A DNA stretch of 19,551 nucleotides. Origin: an uncultured Clostridia bacterium (GTDB lineage Bacteria > Bacillota > Clostridia > Christensenellales > CAG-314). The number at the start of each line of letters is the position of its first letter. Position 1 is the stretch's first letter. Of this stretch, positions 7,646 through 14,036 are shown piece after piece. The stretch covers positions 1-19,551 of the forward strand of contig CAKPYT010000012.1 of NCBI GenBank assembly GCA_934203075.1, written 5' to 3'. The notes beneath the pieces are model-generated. The model ran no database searches. It worked only from the letters and a program-made list of their open reading frames with translations, and had not been told where the DNA came from. The translations under genes were made by a program, and so were the position numbers.

Positions 7646-7681
7646 TACCGAAAACAACTTTTGTGAATGGAGGAATTCAAA

Positions 7682-8125
7682 ATGAAAAAACTTGTTGTTT
7701 TAGTTGCTGTTTTGGCACTCGTAATGTCCTTCTGCCTGGTTGGTTGCTCTACGACCTATACCGGCGAATGCAAGTACGACAGCTATGGTCACACCTATGG
7801 CGTTAAGGTAGACGTTGCCGTTTCCGGCGGTGTCATCAAAGGCGTAAAACTGTATTCGGAAGAAGAAACCGGTTGGGTACGCACCTCTGCAGACAACGCA
7901 GAGTACGGCTGGACAGGTCACGACAGAACGGAAGCCGCTTACGATGATTTCTTAAAGAAATTCGTCGGCCAAAAAGTAGAAGACGTTTTGGCAATCAAAG
8001 CGACCGCAACGGCAGACGGCCAAACGGTAGAAGATGCAAACTGGAAGATTTCCGGTTCTACGCAATCTGCCGCACGTATCATCGTTGCAGTGCAAGATGC
8101 ATTGAAAAAAGCTAGCAGCAAATAA
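7682..8125 (+). CDS. FMN-binding-domain lipoprotein
   Basis: A 147-residue secreted lipoprotein: basic-hydrophobic signal with lipobox LVGC (Cys22). The rest resembles one small FMN-binding domain of the RnfG/NqrC type, as found in extracellular flavin-based electron-transfer proteins: alternating short strands, GVIKGVKLYSEEETG, and a C-terminal ISGSTQSAARIIVAVQDALKKA block, where relatives have SGAT(x)TS. Thr127 in SGST is the position flavinylated by ApbE in relatives, but the Asp usually three residues before the Ser is not at its normal place, so covalent FMN is uncertain. GGAGG lies eight bases before the ATG. It is a monocistronic unit with its own promoter, a Rex-type operator and a strong terminator, consistent with a redox-controlled electron carrier. 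Confidence 0.8.
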   Translation: MKKLVVLVAVLALVMSFCLVGCSTTYTGECKYDSYGHTYGVKVDVAVSGGVIKGVKLYSEEETGWVRTSADNAEYGWTGHDRTEAAYDDFLKKFVGQKVEDVLAIKATATADGQTVEDANWKISGSTQSAARIIVAVQDALKKASSK

Positions 8126-8150
8126 CAATTCGTTTCTACGATAAAATTTC

Positions 8151-8183
8151 AAAAAGCCCTCCGGAAGCGGAGGGCTTTTTCTT
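8151..8183 (+). terminator. Intrinsic terminator after the FMN-binding lipoprotein gene
   Basis: GCCCTCCG (8156-8163) pairs with CGGAGGGC (8168-8175) around GAAG, flanked by five A before and TTTTTCTT after. Strong, and usable in both directions. Confidence 0.93.
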
Positions 8184-8235
8184 GCAAAAATTCCGAAAAG
8201 GCTCCTGTGTCGTAACTTCGGAATCCATCCTTTGC

Positions 8236-8272
8236 AAGCAAAAAACCGCCGCAAGTATTTTTGCGGCGGTTT
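8236..8272 (-). terminator. Minus-strand terminator for the two unknown genes at 8393-9216
   Basis: A twelve-base-pair stem AAACCGCCGCAA (8243-8254) with TTGCGGCGGTTT (8261-8272) and six-base loop. Read leftward it is followed by a T-rich tail derived from the A run at 8241-8245. It lies about 120 bases past the last minus-strand stop codon. Confidence 0.85.
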
Positions 8273-8392
8273 GTCTTTGTTGCATTGTTTCGGTTGGGGC
8301 GGTGCAGGGGCTTTACCGGGGTTCCGGCCAGGAACAGGCGCAGACGGACGTTGTTACGTTTTGTGCGGCTTTCCCGATAAAAGTTGCGCTTC

Positions 8393-8734
8393 TCAGCGGC
8401 GGTTCTGCATGGTTTCGGAGGCTTCGTCCAGCACGCTCAAAAAGTTTTGCAGGCTTTGGATCCCTTCGTATTTGCACTCGATGTGCCAATCGATCCACGA
8501 AACGTGATGCTTGTCGCAGAGGGCAATCCATTCTTCTTCGGTCGAATCGGGAAAGGATTCCACGGTCGTTGCAATATCCGTCAAAAGCGGGGTGCCGTTA
8601 AAATTCACCAGCGCAACGTAAAAAAAGTTAAAGGGTGTCAGCAGTTTCGGTACCTGAATTTCCGCCACGTCCGTCACCCGCTGGCGAACAGGGTAATACT
8701 GCCGAATTTCTTTGAGGGCTTGTTCAAACGTCAT
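8393..8734 (-). CDS. Hypothetical cytosolic protein, 113 aa
   Basis: I do not recognise this family. The start at 8734 has AAGGAGG a few bases upstream; the same frame is open further upstream, but that extension overlaps the preceding gene out of frame and has Arg/Gly-rich unnatural composition. The product has no signal peptide or membrane segment. It carries a short N-terminal amphipathic helix (TFEQALKEIRQYY), a strand-rich centre and an acidic, Trp-containing C-terminal half (EEEWIALCDKHHVSWIDWHIEC). It follows the gene at 8830-9216 by 95 bases on the same strand and probably shares its promoter and the terminator at 8236-8272. The two products are similar in size and may work together, which is inference only. 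Confidence 0.72.
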   Translation of the reverse strand: MTFEQALKEIRQYYPVRQRVTDVAEIQVPKLLTPFNFFYVALVNFNGTPLLTDIATTVESFPDSTEEEWIALCDKHHVSWIDWHIECKYEGIQSLQNFLSVLDEASETMQNRR

Positions 8735-8829
8735 AAAGCCTCCTTGCCAGCCGAAATCGAAGGGAGAAAGGGCCGTGCCGCAGAAATGGTCTTTCAGGTC
8801 AGGCAAACGCTTTTTTCCTTTTTCGGCCG

Positions 8830-9216
8830 CTAAAACAAAAAGCGCAGTGCCTCCCGATCCAGGTAAGCCAGGCATTGCAGCGCTTCCAGAAATCGTTCGA
8901 TCTCGTCTTTCACGGTCGTTACGTCTGCAATCGGGCGATAAAAACAAGTGTCCCGATACGTCAACCCGTAGCGCTTCGTCACGTCTTCGATCTCGGGTCG
9001 GAAGTTTTGCGGGCGGCAGGCGAATACTTCCCAATAATCCGTAACGGCATGCCAGTCGTGCAGAAAAATCGTGTTTTCTTCCTCGGTAAAAATCAGCCCG
9101 ATCGATTCGTCGTATCCTTTCAGAAAAAACGAAGTGGGGAAGACAATTGCCTTCTCCTGTTTCCGTATCGGGGCGTTCGGGTACAGTTCCCGTAATTTTT
9201 GAAATAACAAATCCAT
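8830..9216 (-). CDS. Hypothetical cytosolic protein, 128 aa
   Basis: Family not firmly recognised. The pattern of a short N-terminal helix, a strand-rich acidic middle (GLIFTEEENTIFLHDWHAVTDY) and a C-terminal helical end with YGLTYRD and a helix ending in LEALQCLAYLD loosely recalls DUF1828-type proteins, but I would not rely on this. The ATG at 9216 has GTGGAGA about eight bases upstream and lies about 54 bases below a consensus promoter, which excludes the longer frame reaching 9321 because that would start upstream of the promoter. First gene of a two-gene minus-strand unit with the ORF at 8393-8734. Confidence 0.75.
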   Translation of the reverse strand: MDLLFQKLRELYPNAPIRKQEKAIVFPTSFFLKGYDESIGLIFTEEENTIFLHDWHAVTDYWEVFACRPQNFRPEIEDVTKRYGLTYRDTCFYRPIADVTTVKDEIERFLEALQCLAYLDREALRFLF

Positions 9217-9276
9217 AAGTTTTGTCTCCACTTGCGTTCCGTTTCGTGCCGTCCTTCCGACACGATTTTCCAAATC

Positions 9277-9305
9277 AGTATAGCAAAAGAACCTTGCCTT
9301 GTCAA
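9277..9305 (-). promoter_or_regulatory. Consensus sigma-A promoter for the minus-strand pair
   Basis: On the minus strand TTGACA (plus 9305-9300), 17 bases, then TATACT (plus 9282-9277). Near-perfect; start point near 9270, with a leader of about 54 bases before the ATG at 9216. Confidence 0.9.
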
Positions 9306-9402
9306 GAAACGCCGTCGGCACCGGTGCGTATTTGGTTCAAGGACGTTCCGCACGAACCGTGCAGGGGCGTCCTCCCCGGCCGCGTTCGAGGAGGATAGCC
9401 GT

Positions 9403-9489
9403 ATGGGAAAGTTCTCAAAAAGAAACGCTCCTCGGCGCAGAAGGGCGCAGGCAGGCTTTTCGTTCCGAACGGATTCTTTTCTTCGTTGA
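9403..9489 (+). CDS. Possible small basic protein, 28 aa
   Basis: A 28-codon frame with an unusually good ribosome site (GAGGAGGAT seven bases before ATG). The product is very basic (MGKFSKRNAPRRRR start, then AQAGFSFRTDSFLR). Its stop codon overlaps the TTGACT -35 box of the next promoter. No clear promoter is visible upstream and nothing like it is known to me, so it may be chance. The remaining sequence between 9306 and 9402 holds only a GCACCGGTGC palindrome. Confidence 0.3.
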   Translation: MGKFSKRNAPRRRRAQAGFSFRTDSFLR

Positions 9490-9513
9490 CTTTTCTTTTC
9501 GGCGTGTTATAAT
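9486..9513 (+). promoter_or_regulatory. Promoter of tandem module 1
   Basis: TTGACT (9486-9491), 16 bases, TATAAT (9508-9513), with TGT directly before the -10 (extended -10). The predicted start near 9520 coincides with the base of a long hairpin (9518-9549), so the transcript would begin with that hairpin. Confidence 0.8.
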
Positions 9514-9633
9514 AGGAGCGAAAAAGCTTGCTTGCAAGGGCTTTTTCGCGACTATTAGATCAGAAACGGCGGGTTAGAGAAGGCGAAGCCGCGGGCAACG
9601 GAATTTGCCGGCAAAGATTTTGTCCCGTTTCGG

Positions 9634-9642
9634 TGTTATAAT
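9634..9642 (+). promoter_or_regulatory. Extended -10 promoter of tandem module 2
   Basis: TGTTATAAT: a TGn extension with a perfect TATAAT (9637-9642). There is no good -35 at 17 bases. The start near 9649 again coincides with the first hairpin strand, GAAAAAG. Confidence 0.55.
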
Positions 9643-9762
9643 ACAAGAGAAAAAGTTGGTACGGAGTTGTCTTTTTCACGCCCCATTCCAACAAACGGCT
9701 GTTCTTTGCGTTTCGCAAAGAACAAATTGCGAATGCAATATAAAATTTTGTAAGCCGTGTAA

Positions 9763-9771
9763 TGTTATCAT
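9763..9771 (+). promoter_or_regulatory. Extended -10 promoter nearest rubrerythrin (module 3)
   Basis: TGTTATCAT: TGn plus TATCAT (9766-9771), followed by the same ACAAG as module 2. The start near 9778 would give a leader of about 60 bases before the rubrerythrin ATG, beginning with a CGCC/GGCG hairpin. Confidence 0.5.
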
Positions 9772-9838
9772 ACAAGCAAAACGCCGCTCGGAAGGCGCGG
9801 TAAGGTAAAAACGATTTTCAACGGGGAGGAAGAAACAA

Positions 9839-10378
9839 ATGGCAAACAAGTACGTCGGTACGCAAACGGAAAAGAACCTGCAAGCAGCCTTTGCAGGAGA
9901 GTCTCAGGCGAGAAACAAGTATACGTTTTTTGCGTCGAAAGCCAAGAAGGAAGGATTCGAGCAGATTTCCGCACTTTTCTTAAAAACGGCGGAGAACGAA
10001 AAAGAGCACGCAAAACTTTGGTTTCGGGAACTCAGCGGCATCGGCAGCACGGCAGAGAATCTGGCGGCAGCCGCAGACGGCGAAAATTACGAATGGACGG
10101 ATATGTACGAAAATTTCGCAAAAACCGCCGAGGAAGAAGGCTTCCCGGATTTGGCAAAAAAATTCCGTATGGTCGGCGCTATCGAAAAGGAACACGAAAA
10201 ACGCTATCGTGCGCTGCTTCGTAACGTCGAAGCGCAAAAGGTGTTTGAGAAGAGCGAAGTCAAGGTTTGGGAATGCCGCAACTGCGGGCATATCGTAGTG
10301 GGGACGCAAGCCCCGGAAGTCTGCCCCGTGTGCGCGCATCCGCAATCTTATTTCGAAATACACGCAGAAAACTATTGA
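9839..10378 (+). CDS. rbr: Rubrerythrin
   Basis: A cytosolic diiron peroxidase that reduces hydrogen peroxide, using electrons passed through its rubredoxin domain; a core oxidative-stress protein of anaerobes. The 179 residues comprise a ferritin-like four-helix domain with iron ligands visible as Glu21 (AGES), ENEKEH with Glu54/His57, Glu98-100 and EKEH with Glu116/His119, then a C-terminal rubredoxin domain with CRNCGH (Cys146, Cys149) and CPVCAHP (Cys162, Cys165). GGGAGGA lies eight bases before the ATG. It is monocistronic with a strong terminator and is preceded by three tandem promoter-like modules, which suggests high or multi-signal expression. No PerR box was seen with confidence. 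Confidence 0.97.
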   Translation: MANKYVGTQTEKNLQAAFAGESQARNKYTFFASKAKKEGFEQISALFLKTAENEKEHAKLWFRELSGIGSTAENLAAAADGENYEWTDMYENFAKTAEEEGFPDLAKKFRMVGAIEKEHEKRYRALLRNVEAQKVFEKSEVKVWECRNCGHIVVGTQAPEVCPVCAHPQSYFEIHAENY

Positions 10379-10453
10379 TCGTCTCTTTCGCGGGGCAAAA
10401 GTCCTTGCGGAACGATTGTCACAGCGGATCGGAAGAATAAAACAGCAAAAAGA

Positions 10454-10481
10454 AAAAGGCACCGGATGTTCGGTGCCTTTT
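10454..10481 (+). terminator. Intrinsic terminator after rubrerythrin
   Basis: AAAAGGCACCG (10454-10464) pairs with CGGTGCCTTTT (10471-10481) around a six-base loop. Long GC-rich stem with A and T flanks, probably bidirectional. Confidence 0.92.
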
Positions 10482-10521
10482 CCCAAGTGCTCCGAAAGGA
10501 AATTTTTCTTTGCCCGGATTC

Positions 10522-10550
10522 TTGACGGCTGTTTACAGTTACGGTATAAT
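10522..10550 (+). promoter_or_regulatory. Sigma-A promoter of the surface lipoprotein gene
   Basis: TTGACG (10522-10527), 17 bases, TATAAT (10545-10550). Start point near 10557, 39 bases before the ATG at 10596. Confidence 0.9.
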
Positions 10551-10595
10551 TTTACTCATTCCACATGATTGCGTGTAAAAAGTAAGGAGTCTTTC

Positions 10596-11699
10596 ATGAA
10601 AATAAAAAACAAAATTTTCGCTTTAGGGTTCGTAATTTTGGCAGTTTTCGGTTTGTTTGCACTCTCCGCATGTTCGCCGGATCCGGAACCGAGTGTTCCC
10701 AAACATAATATCACCGTTCAGGATAATGCGGAGTGTTCCGTCTCTGTGGATAAAACACAGGCAGAGTTTGCCGAAACCGTCACCGTTACGCTCCGTCTGA
10801 AAACGGCCGAGAAATACGTGGCAGGGGTTACCTACAACGGGCAGGCAGCAACGCAAAGAACGGAAACAACCTATGATTTCCTCATGGGAAACGACGACGT
10901 CGTCGTGGCGGTGGAATTAAAACCGTATCAGCAGCGTCTGTCCGACGGGAACGGATTTGCCACTTATTTAACACTCAATCCTTCCACGCTTGCCAAGGGC
11001 AACGGAACGGTGAATCTTATCGTATCTCTGAACGGAAGTTATATGACCATTCTTCATTGGAAAATCGCTTCTACCGATCAAACGGTGCTGCCCGGTGCCA
11101 GTGTAAAAAATGCCTATACGGATCTGACCGAAACGGGCGCAATTTCCGCAAGTGTACAAACGGCAAGTTCCAGTAACGTCATTACGGCACTTAACATTCG
11201 TGTCGATACCGATAAAATCCAAAGCGGCAAAACGTTCCTGCTGGTAGATCTGCAAAACGGCAACGTTTCTTCGCAAAAAGCAAGTTTAGTCATTCCGATT
11301 ACCGTTGCGGAGGAAATCGTCACCGCCAAATGGCAGGAAACTTTGCTTTTTGACGTATCCGCATTGCCGTCCAAAATGCAGCAGGGCAAGTTCAACGTGT
11401 ACGTGACTGATTTTGACTTTGTTCCCGGCAGCGACAATCAGGAACAGCAAGAGTTTATCGGGCTGGAAGTCAATGAGGAAGGAAAGGTGAAGGCAGAAAT
11501 CGAATACGTGTCCGGGCGACGGTACTATGTTGCGTTCTGGGTCGTAAACGAGGACGGTTCCGTCACCAACTACAAACTTCTCGATACAACCGTTTCCGGT
11601 TCTTCCGCTACGGGGTACAACCAGGTCAAAAACGGCATGCTGACGCTTCTTTCCGATCGCATGACCTTCCTCTTGACGGTATCCGCCACGGCCGCATAA
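10596..11699 (+). CDS. Secreted surface lipoprotein, 367 aa, strand-rich
   Basis: The N-terminus is a lipoprotein signal with lipobox LSAC (Cys26), followed by a short Pro-rich linker (SPDPEPSVPK). Residues about 37-105 (NITVQDN...FLMGNDDVVVAVEL) have the rhythm of an InlB B-repeat-like or similar beta-sandwich module; the remaining 260 residues are Thr/Ser/Val-rich and strand-forming without a family I recognise. No enzymatic motif was seen. The start at 10596 has TAAGGAG six bases upstream, whereas the longer frame from 10569 would place the start before the ribosome site. It has its own consensus promoter and a strong terminator, so it is a single-gene unit exposed on the cell surface. The role is unknown; adhesion or cell-wall binding is possible but unsupported. 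Confidence 0.82.
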   Translation: MKIKNKIFALGFVILAVFGLFALSACSPDPEPSVPKHNITVQDNAECSVSVDKTQAEFAETVTVTLRLKTAEKYVAGVTYNGQAATQRTETTYDFLMGNDDVVVAVELKPYQQRLSDGNGFATYLTLNPSTLAKGNGTVNLIVSLNGSYMTILHWKIASTDQTVLPGASVKNAYTDLTETGAISASVQTASSSNVITALNIRVDTDKIQSGKTFLLVDLQNGNVSSQKASLVIPITVAEEIVTAKWQETLLFDVSALPSKMQQGKFNVYVTDFDFVPGSDNQEQQEFIGLEVNEEGKVKAEIEYVSGRRYYVAFWVVNEDGSVTNYKLLDTTVSGSSATGYNQVKNGMLTLLSDRMTFLLTVSATAA

Positions 11700-11767
11700 A
11701 AGCAAAATCCAATTACGGCAAAGGTATCGTTTTGTCCGTTCCGTCGTTTTACGGTATAAAACGGCAA

Positions 11768-11795
11768 AAAGGCGCCCATCGGGCGCCTTTCTTTG
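11768..11795 (+). terminator. Intrinsic terminator after the surface lipoprotein gene
   Basis: AAAGGCGCCC (11768-11777) pairs with GGGCGCCTTT (11781-11790) around ATC, followed by CTTT. Very stable stem with A-rich upstream flank. Confidence 0.92.
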
Positions 11796-11976
11796 TTGCG
11801 GTGTTTGTAAAAAGCAAAAATTTTAAAGCAAGCCGAAACAGTTCCCGCAACAGGGCCTGTCAATTGTTCAGAACTCGTCAGAGACGCCTTTGCAAAGGTT
11901 AGAAACTGATTATTTTGGTTGTTTTTCAGATAAACGGTATTATACCGCAAGGAGATTAGCCTTGAATCAGATATTC

Positions 11977-12651
11977 TTACAACCGTGGGCGACGTTTAAC
12001 GTACCGCCTTAAATGATTATCCACAATTTTACTCATCAATTGGTTGTATTGACGTTTCTTTGCGTCACTTTGTCCTTTCTTTGATTTCTCGATAATTTCG
12101 GAAATTGAGGGAGCAGCATTTGGTACGATCCCTTTGTATTGTTTTAGAAAGTTGACTGGAGAGATATAATAAGGGTTAGTATCGTAAAATGTAAAACTCT
12201 TTGGCGAAACCTTTGTAAGATAAAGCATGATATCTAATTCTTGATTAGCGTATTTCTGAATAGATACGTTGGTTTTATATTGTAGATAAATAGAAACATT
12301 AGGTGGTATTTTAACGGCAAACTGGCCCTTTGCTCTCTTCCAACATAAGTCATCTATATGGCACTTCATAGGGTCAATAGAGTCTCCAATTTGGTTCTTA
12401 ATTTTACCAGTTGCGTCAAAAACCCATACAACTTGATACCCACAGGAAAGATAAAAGTCATTTCTTTTCGCAAATTCTTCACTGGTAATAGGACTGTGTT
12501 GAAACTCAATAATGGTCTTATCGATACAAATATCTGCCCGATATTTAATACCGTGAAAACAAAAAAGAAAATTAGCGGACAAATGGAGAGGTATGAGACT
12601 TGCGCTCAGGGACAGAAAAAGTTTGTAAATTTTGCTTTGCGCGCTTGACAA
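11977..12651 (-). pseudogene. CoiA-like nuclease domain protein, probably 5'-truncated
   Basis: The readable region contains a CoiA/competence-type nuclease core: YRADICIDKTIIEFQHSPI (about residues 37-55), then SEEFAKRNDFY and GYQVVWVFDATGKI. Asp40 and the EFQ at 49-51 fit a PD-(D/E)XK catalytic pattern. CoiA relatives carry an N-terminal segment with a Zn-ribbon and a WH...K region before this core. Here only 32 hydrophobic, unrelated-looking residues precede it, starting at a TTG (12651) with no ribosome site and overlapping the tetR promoter. The gene is therefore probably missing its true 5' end, though the catalytic core is intact. It is clearly richer in A/T than its neighbours, suggesting horizontal acquisition. 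The C-terminal 100 residues are basic and of unknown function. Confidence 0.65.
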
Positions 12652-12672
12652 ATCTTTTTTATGATATATAAT
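12645..12672 (+). promoter_or_regulatory. Sigma-A promoter of tetR
   Basis: TTGACA (12645-12650), 16 bases, TATAAT (12667-12672). Near-consensus; the start would be near 12679, inside the inverted repeat. Confidence 0.88.
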
Positions 12673-12686
12673 GCAAGTTATATATC
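12663..12686 (+). promoter_or_regulatory. Inverted-repeat operator over the tetR -10 box
   Basis: GATATATAA (12663-12671) and TTATATATC (12678-12686) form a perfect nine-base inverted repeat with a six-base spacer. It covers the -10 box and start point, as expected for autorepression by the adjacent TetR-family protein. An additional TTATATAT half-site follows at 12694-12701. Confidence 0.7.
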
Positions 12687-12715
12687 ACTGGAGTTATATA
12701 TGGAGAGGTGCCATT

Positions 12716-13333
12716 ATGCCGGCAAAAGCAAAAGTCACCAAAGAAATGATTGTGGACGCGGCTTTCGAGGTTGCGCGGGAAAGGGGGGCAGAAAACGTCA
12801 ATGCCAGAACCGTTTCGGAAAAGTTGAATTGTTCCACACAGCCCGTCATGTATCATTTTGCAACGATCGAAGAATTGAAAAGGGCGGTCTATGCCAAGAC
12901 AGACGCCTATCATTCGGAGTATCTGATGCGTCTGCAAAGCCCGCAAAAGGGGCCCCTGCTCGGAATCGGACGGAACTATATCCGCTTTGCAATCGAAGAG
13001 CCGCAGTTGTTTCGTTTTCTTTTCCAGTCGGATTTTTTTGCCGGAGCGACGCTTCCGGAACTGATCGATGCCGAGGAATTGACTCCCGTCCTTTCGGCGA
13101 TGCAGAGGGCCTTGGGAAGGAATGCGGAGCAGACGAAAAAGGTTTTTTTAACCGTTTTTTTATTCGCCCACGGGTACGCAAGTCTCCTGGTAAATAATTC
13201 GCTGAAATACGATGAAACGAGGATCGATTCTCAGTTGGAGCAGGCCTATCGGGGCGCGATATTAGCGATGCAGAAAGAAGCGGAAGAGAAAGAAAGCGAG
13301 GGAACAAACACGGTATGTCCGTCGGAAATTTAA
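12716..13333 (+). CDS. TetR/AcrR-family transcriptional regulator
   Basis: A 205-residue repressor-type protein. The N-terminal helix-turn-helix domain occupies about residues 8-55 (MIVDAAFEVARERG, then RTVSEKLNCSTQPVMYHF), with the typical YxxF-like motif ending the DNA-binding domain. The C-terminal all-helical part (about 65-195) fits a WHG-like ligand and dimerisation domain (FLFAHGYASLLVNNS). The ATG at 12716 has GGAGAGG upstream; the longer frame from 12671 begins within the promoter. Its 3' end overlaps the next gene by 19 bases, so the peptidase-like gene is likely co-transcribed and co-regulated. The ligand is unknown. Confidence 0.92.
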   Translation: MPAKAKVTKEMIVDAAFEVARERGAENVNARTVSEKLNCSTQPVMYHFATIEELKRAVYAKTDAYHSEYLMRLQSPQKGPLLGIGRNYIRFAIEEPQLFRFLFQSDFFAGATLPELIDAEELTPVLSAMQRALGRNAEQTKKVFLTVFLFAHGYASLLVNNSLKYDETRIDSQLEQAYRGAILAMQKEAEEKESEGTNTVCPSEI

Positions 13334-13935
13334 AAATAAAAAAGGTTTTCATTGCTTTGCTTCTTGTGTTTGCGGTGTTGGGCATAGCAGCTTTCGGTTT
13401 TCTTTTGTATATAAGTCCGCCGAAGGACGACGTCAACGTCTTTGATTACCCGCCGGAGTTCTTTTGCAAAACCGCAGAAAACCGTATCGACAATCAGACG
13501 GACGGGAAATGTGCGGCTTATGCTGCCGCCTATGTCCTGCGGCACTTCGGGGAGGAGACGAACGGCGAAGAACTTTTTCCGGAATTGAAACGGCCGTTTG
13601 GGTTTACTTCCGCAAACAGCATCACGGAGGTCTTCCGGCGGCATGGGTATTCGGCAAAAGCCTGTTACGGAACCGTTGACACGTTAAAGCAGCGGTTGAC
13701 GGGGGGCGTCCCGATAATCGTTTTCCTGCGGATTCCCGGGGACACGCATTATGCCGTCGTTGTGGGTTACGACGAACAGTACGTTTATCTGGCGGATTCT
13801 CTCGCGGAAAATGCCAACACGTCGGACGCACGATACAATCGCAAGTTGACAATGCAAGAGTTTGAAGAAATGTGGAAAAACGGGACGTTTCTTCCCGACA
13901 ATATTTATATTTTACCGTTAAAAACAGCCGTCTGA
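13315..13935 (+). CDS. Membrane-anchored C39-like cysteine peptidase
   Basis: A 206-residue protein with one N-terminal membrane anchor (about residues 9-33) and an outside-facing papain-like domain. Catalytic candidates in the expected order are Gln61 and Cys66 (NQTDGKCAAYAAAYVL), His145 (DTHYAVVVGYD) and Asp161 (VYLADS), the pattern of C39/C39_2 peptidases. It lacks the ABC transporter portion of bacteriocin-exporting C39 proteins, so it is a stand-alone peptidase or inactive peptide-binding relative. Overlap with tetR by 19 bases implies coupling; GAGGGAA stands about 11 bases before the ATG. The substrate is unknown. A hairpin with a T tract follows. Confidence 0.8.
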   Translation: MSVGNLKIKKVFIALLLVFAVLGIAAFGFLLYISPPKDDVNVFDYPPEFFCKTAENRIDNQTDGKCAAYAAAYVLRHFGEETNGEELFPELKRPFGFTSANSITEVFRRHGYSAKACYGTVDTLKQRLTGGVPIIVFLRIPGDTHYAVVVGYDEQYVYLADSLAENANTSDARYNRKLTMQEFEEMWKNGTFLPDNIYILPLKTAV

Positions 13936-13961
13936 CGTACCAAGCCGTCGGAAAGATGACC

Positions 13962-13996
13962 TTCGCAGGACCACATATGCCTGCGAAAGAATTTTT
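13962..13996 (+). terminator. Probable intrinsic terminator after the C39-like gene
   Basis: TTCGCAGG (13962-13969) pairs with CCTGCGAA (13980-13987) around a ten-base loop, followed after AGAA by five T (13992-13996). The displaced T tract makes it moderate. No obvious promoter follows before 14037, so read-through into the next gene is likely. Confidence 0.45.
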
Positions 13997-14036
13997 CGGC
14001 ACGGTTTTGCGCGAAAAGGTTTGACCGGAGGATTTT

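Larger units (their letters stand above)
9505..9790 (+). repeat. Degenerate tandem array of promoter-hairpin modules, 129-bp period
   Basis: TGTTATAATA occurs at 9505 and 9634 and TGTTATCATACAAG at 9763, exactly 129 bases apart each time. Between them more is shared in the same order. Modules 1 and 2 both have GAAAAAG 15 bases after the module start (9520, 9649), paired with CTTTTTC (9541, 9671). Both then have AAACGGC, a second hairpin (in module 2 an 11-bp stem, 9700-9710 with 9714-9724), a small TTGC/GCAA hairpin, and TTTTGT before the next -10. Stem positions are kept while loop sequences differ. Module 3 is partial and runs into the rubrerythrin leader. This looks like duplicated promoter-plus-structured-RNA units. 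The alignment was made by eye. Confidence 0.6.

Noticed and set aside
8735..9034. Upstream extension of the minus-strand gene at 8393-8734
   Set aside because: The extension overlaps the neighbouring gene out of frame and lacks a ribosome site; AAGGAGG precedes the internal ATG at 8734.
11962..12012. 16-codon TTG-started frame with AAGGAG and a promoter-like sequence upstream
   Set aside because: It runs into the 3' end of the minus-strand CoiA-like gene and is too short to support as a gene; kept only as a hint of a scar.
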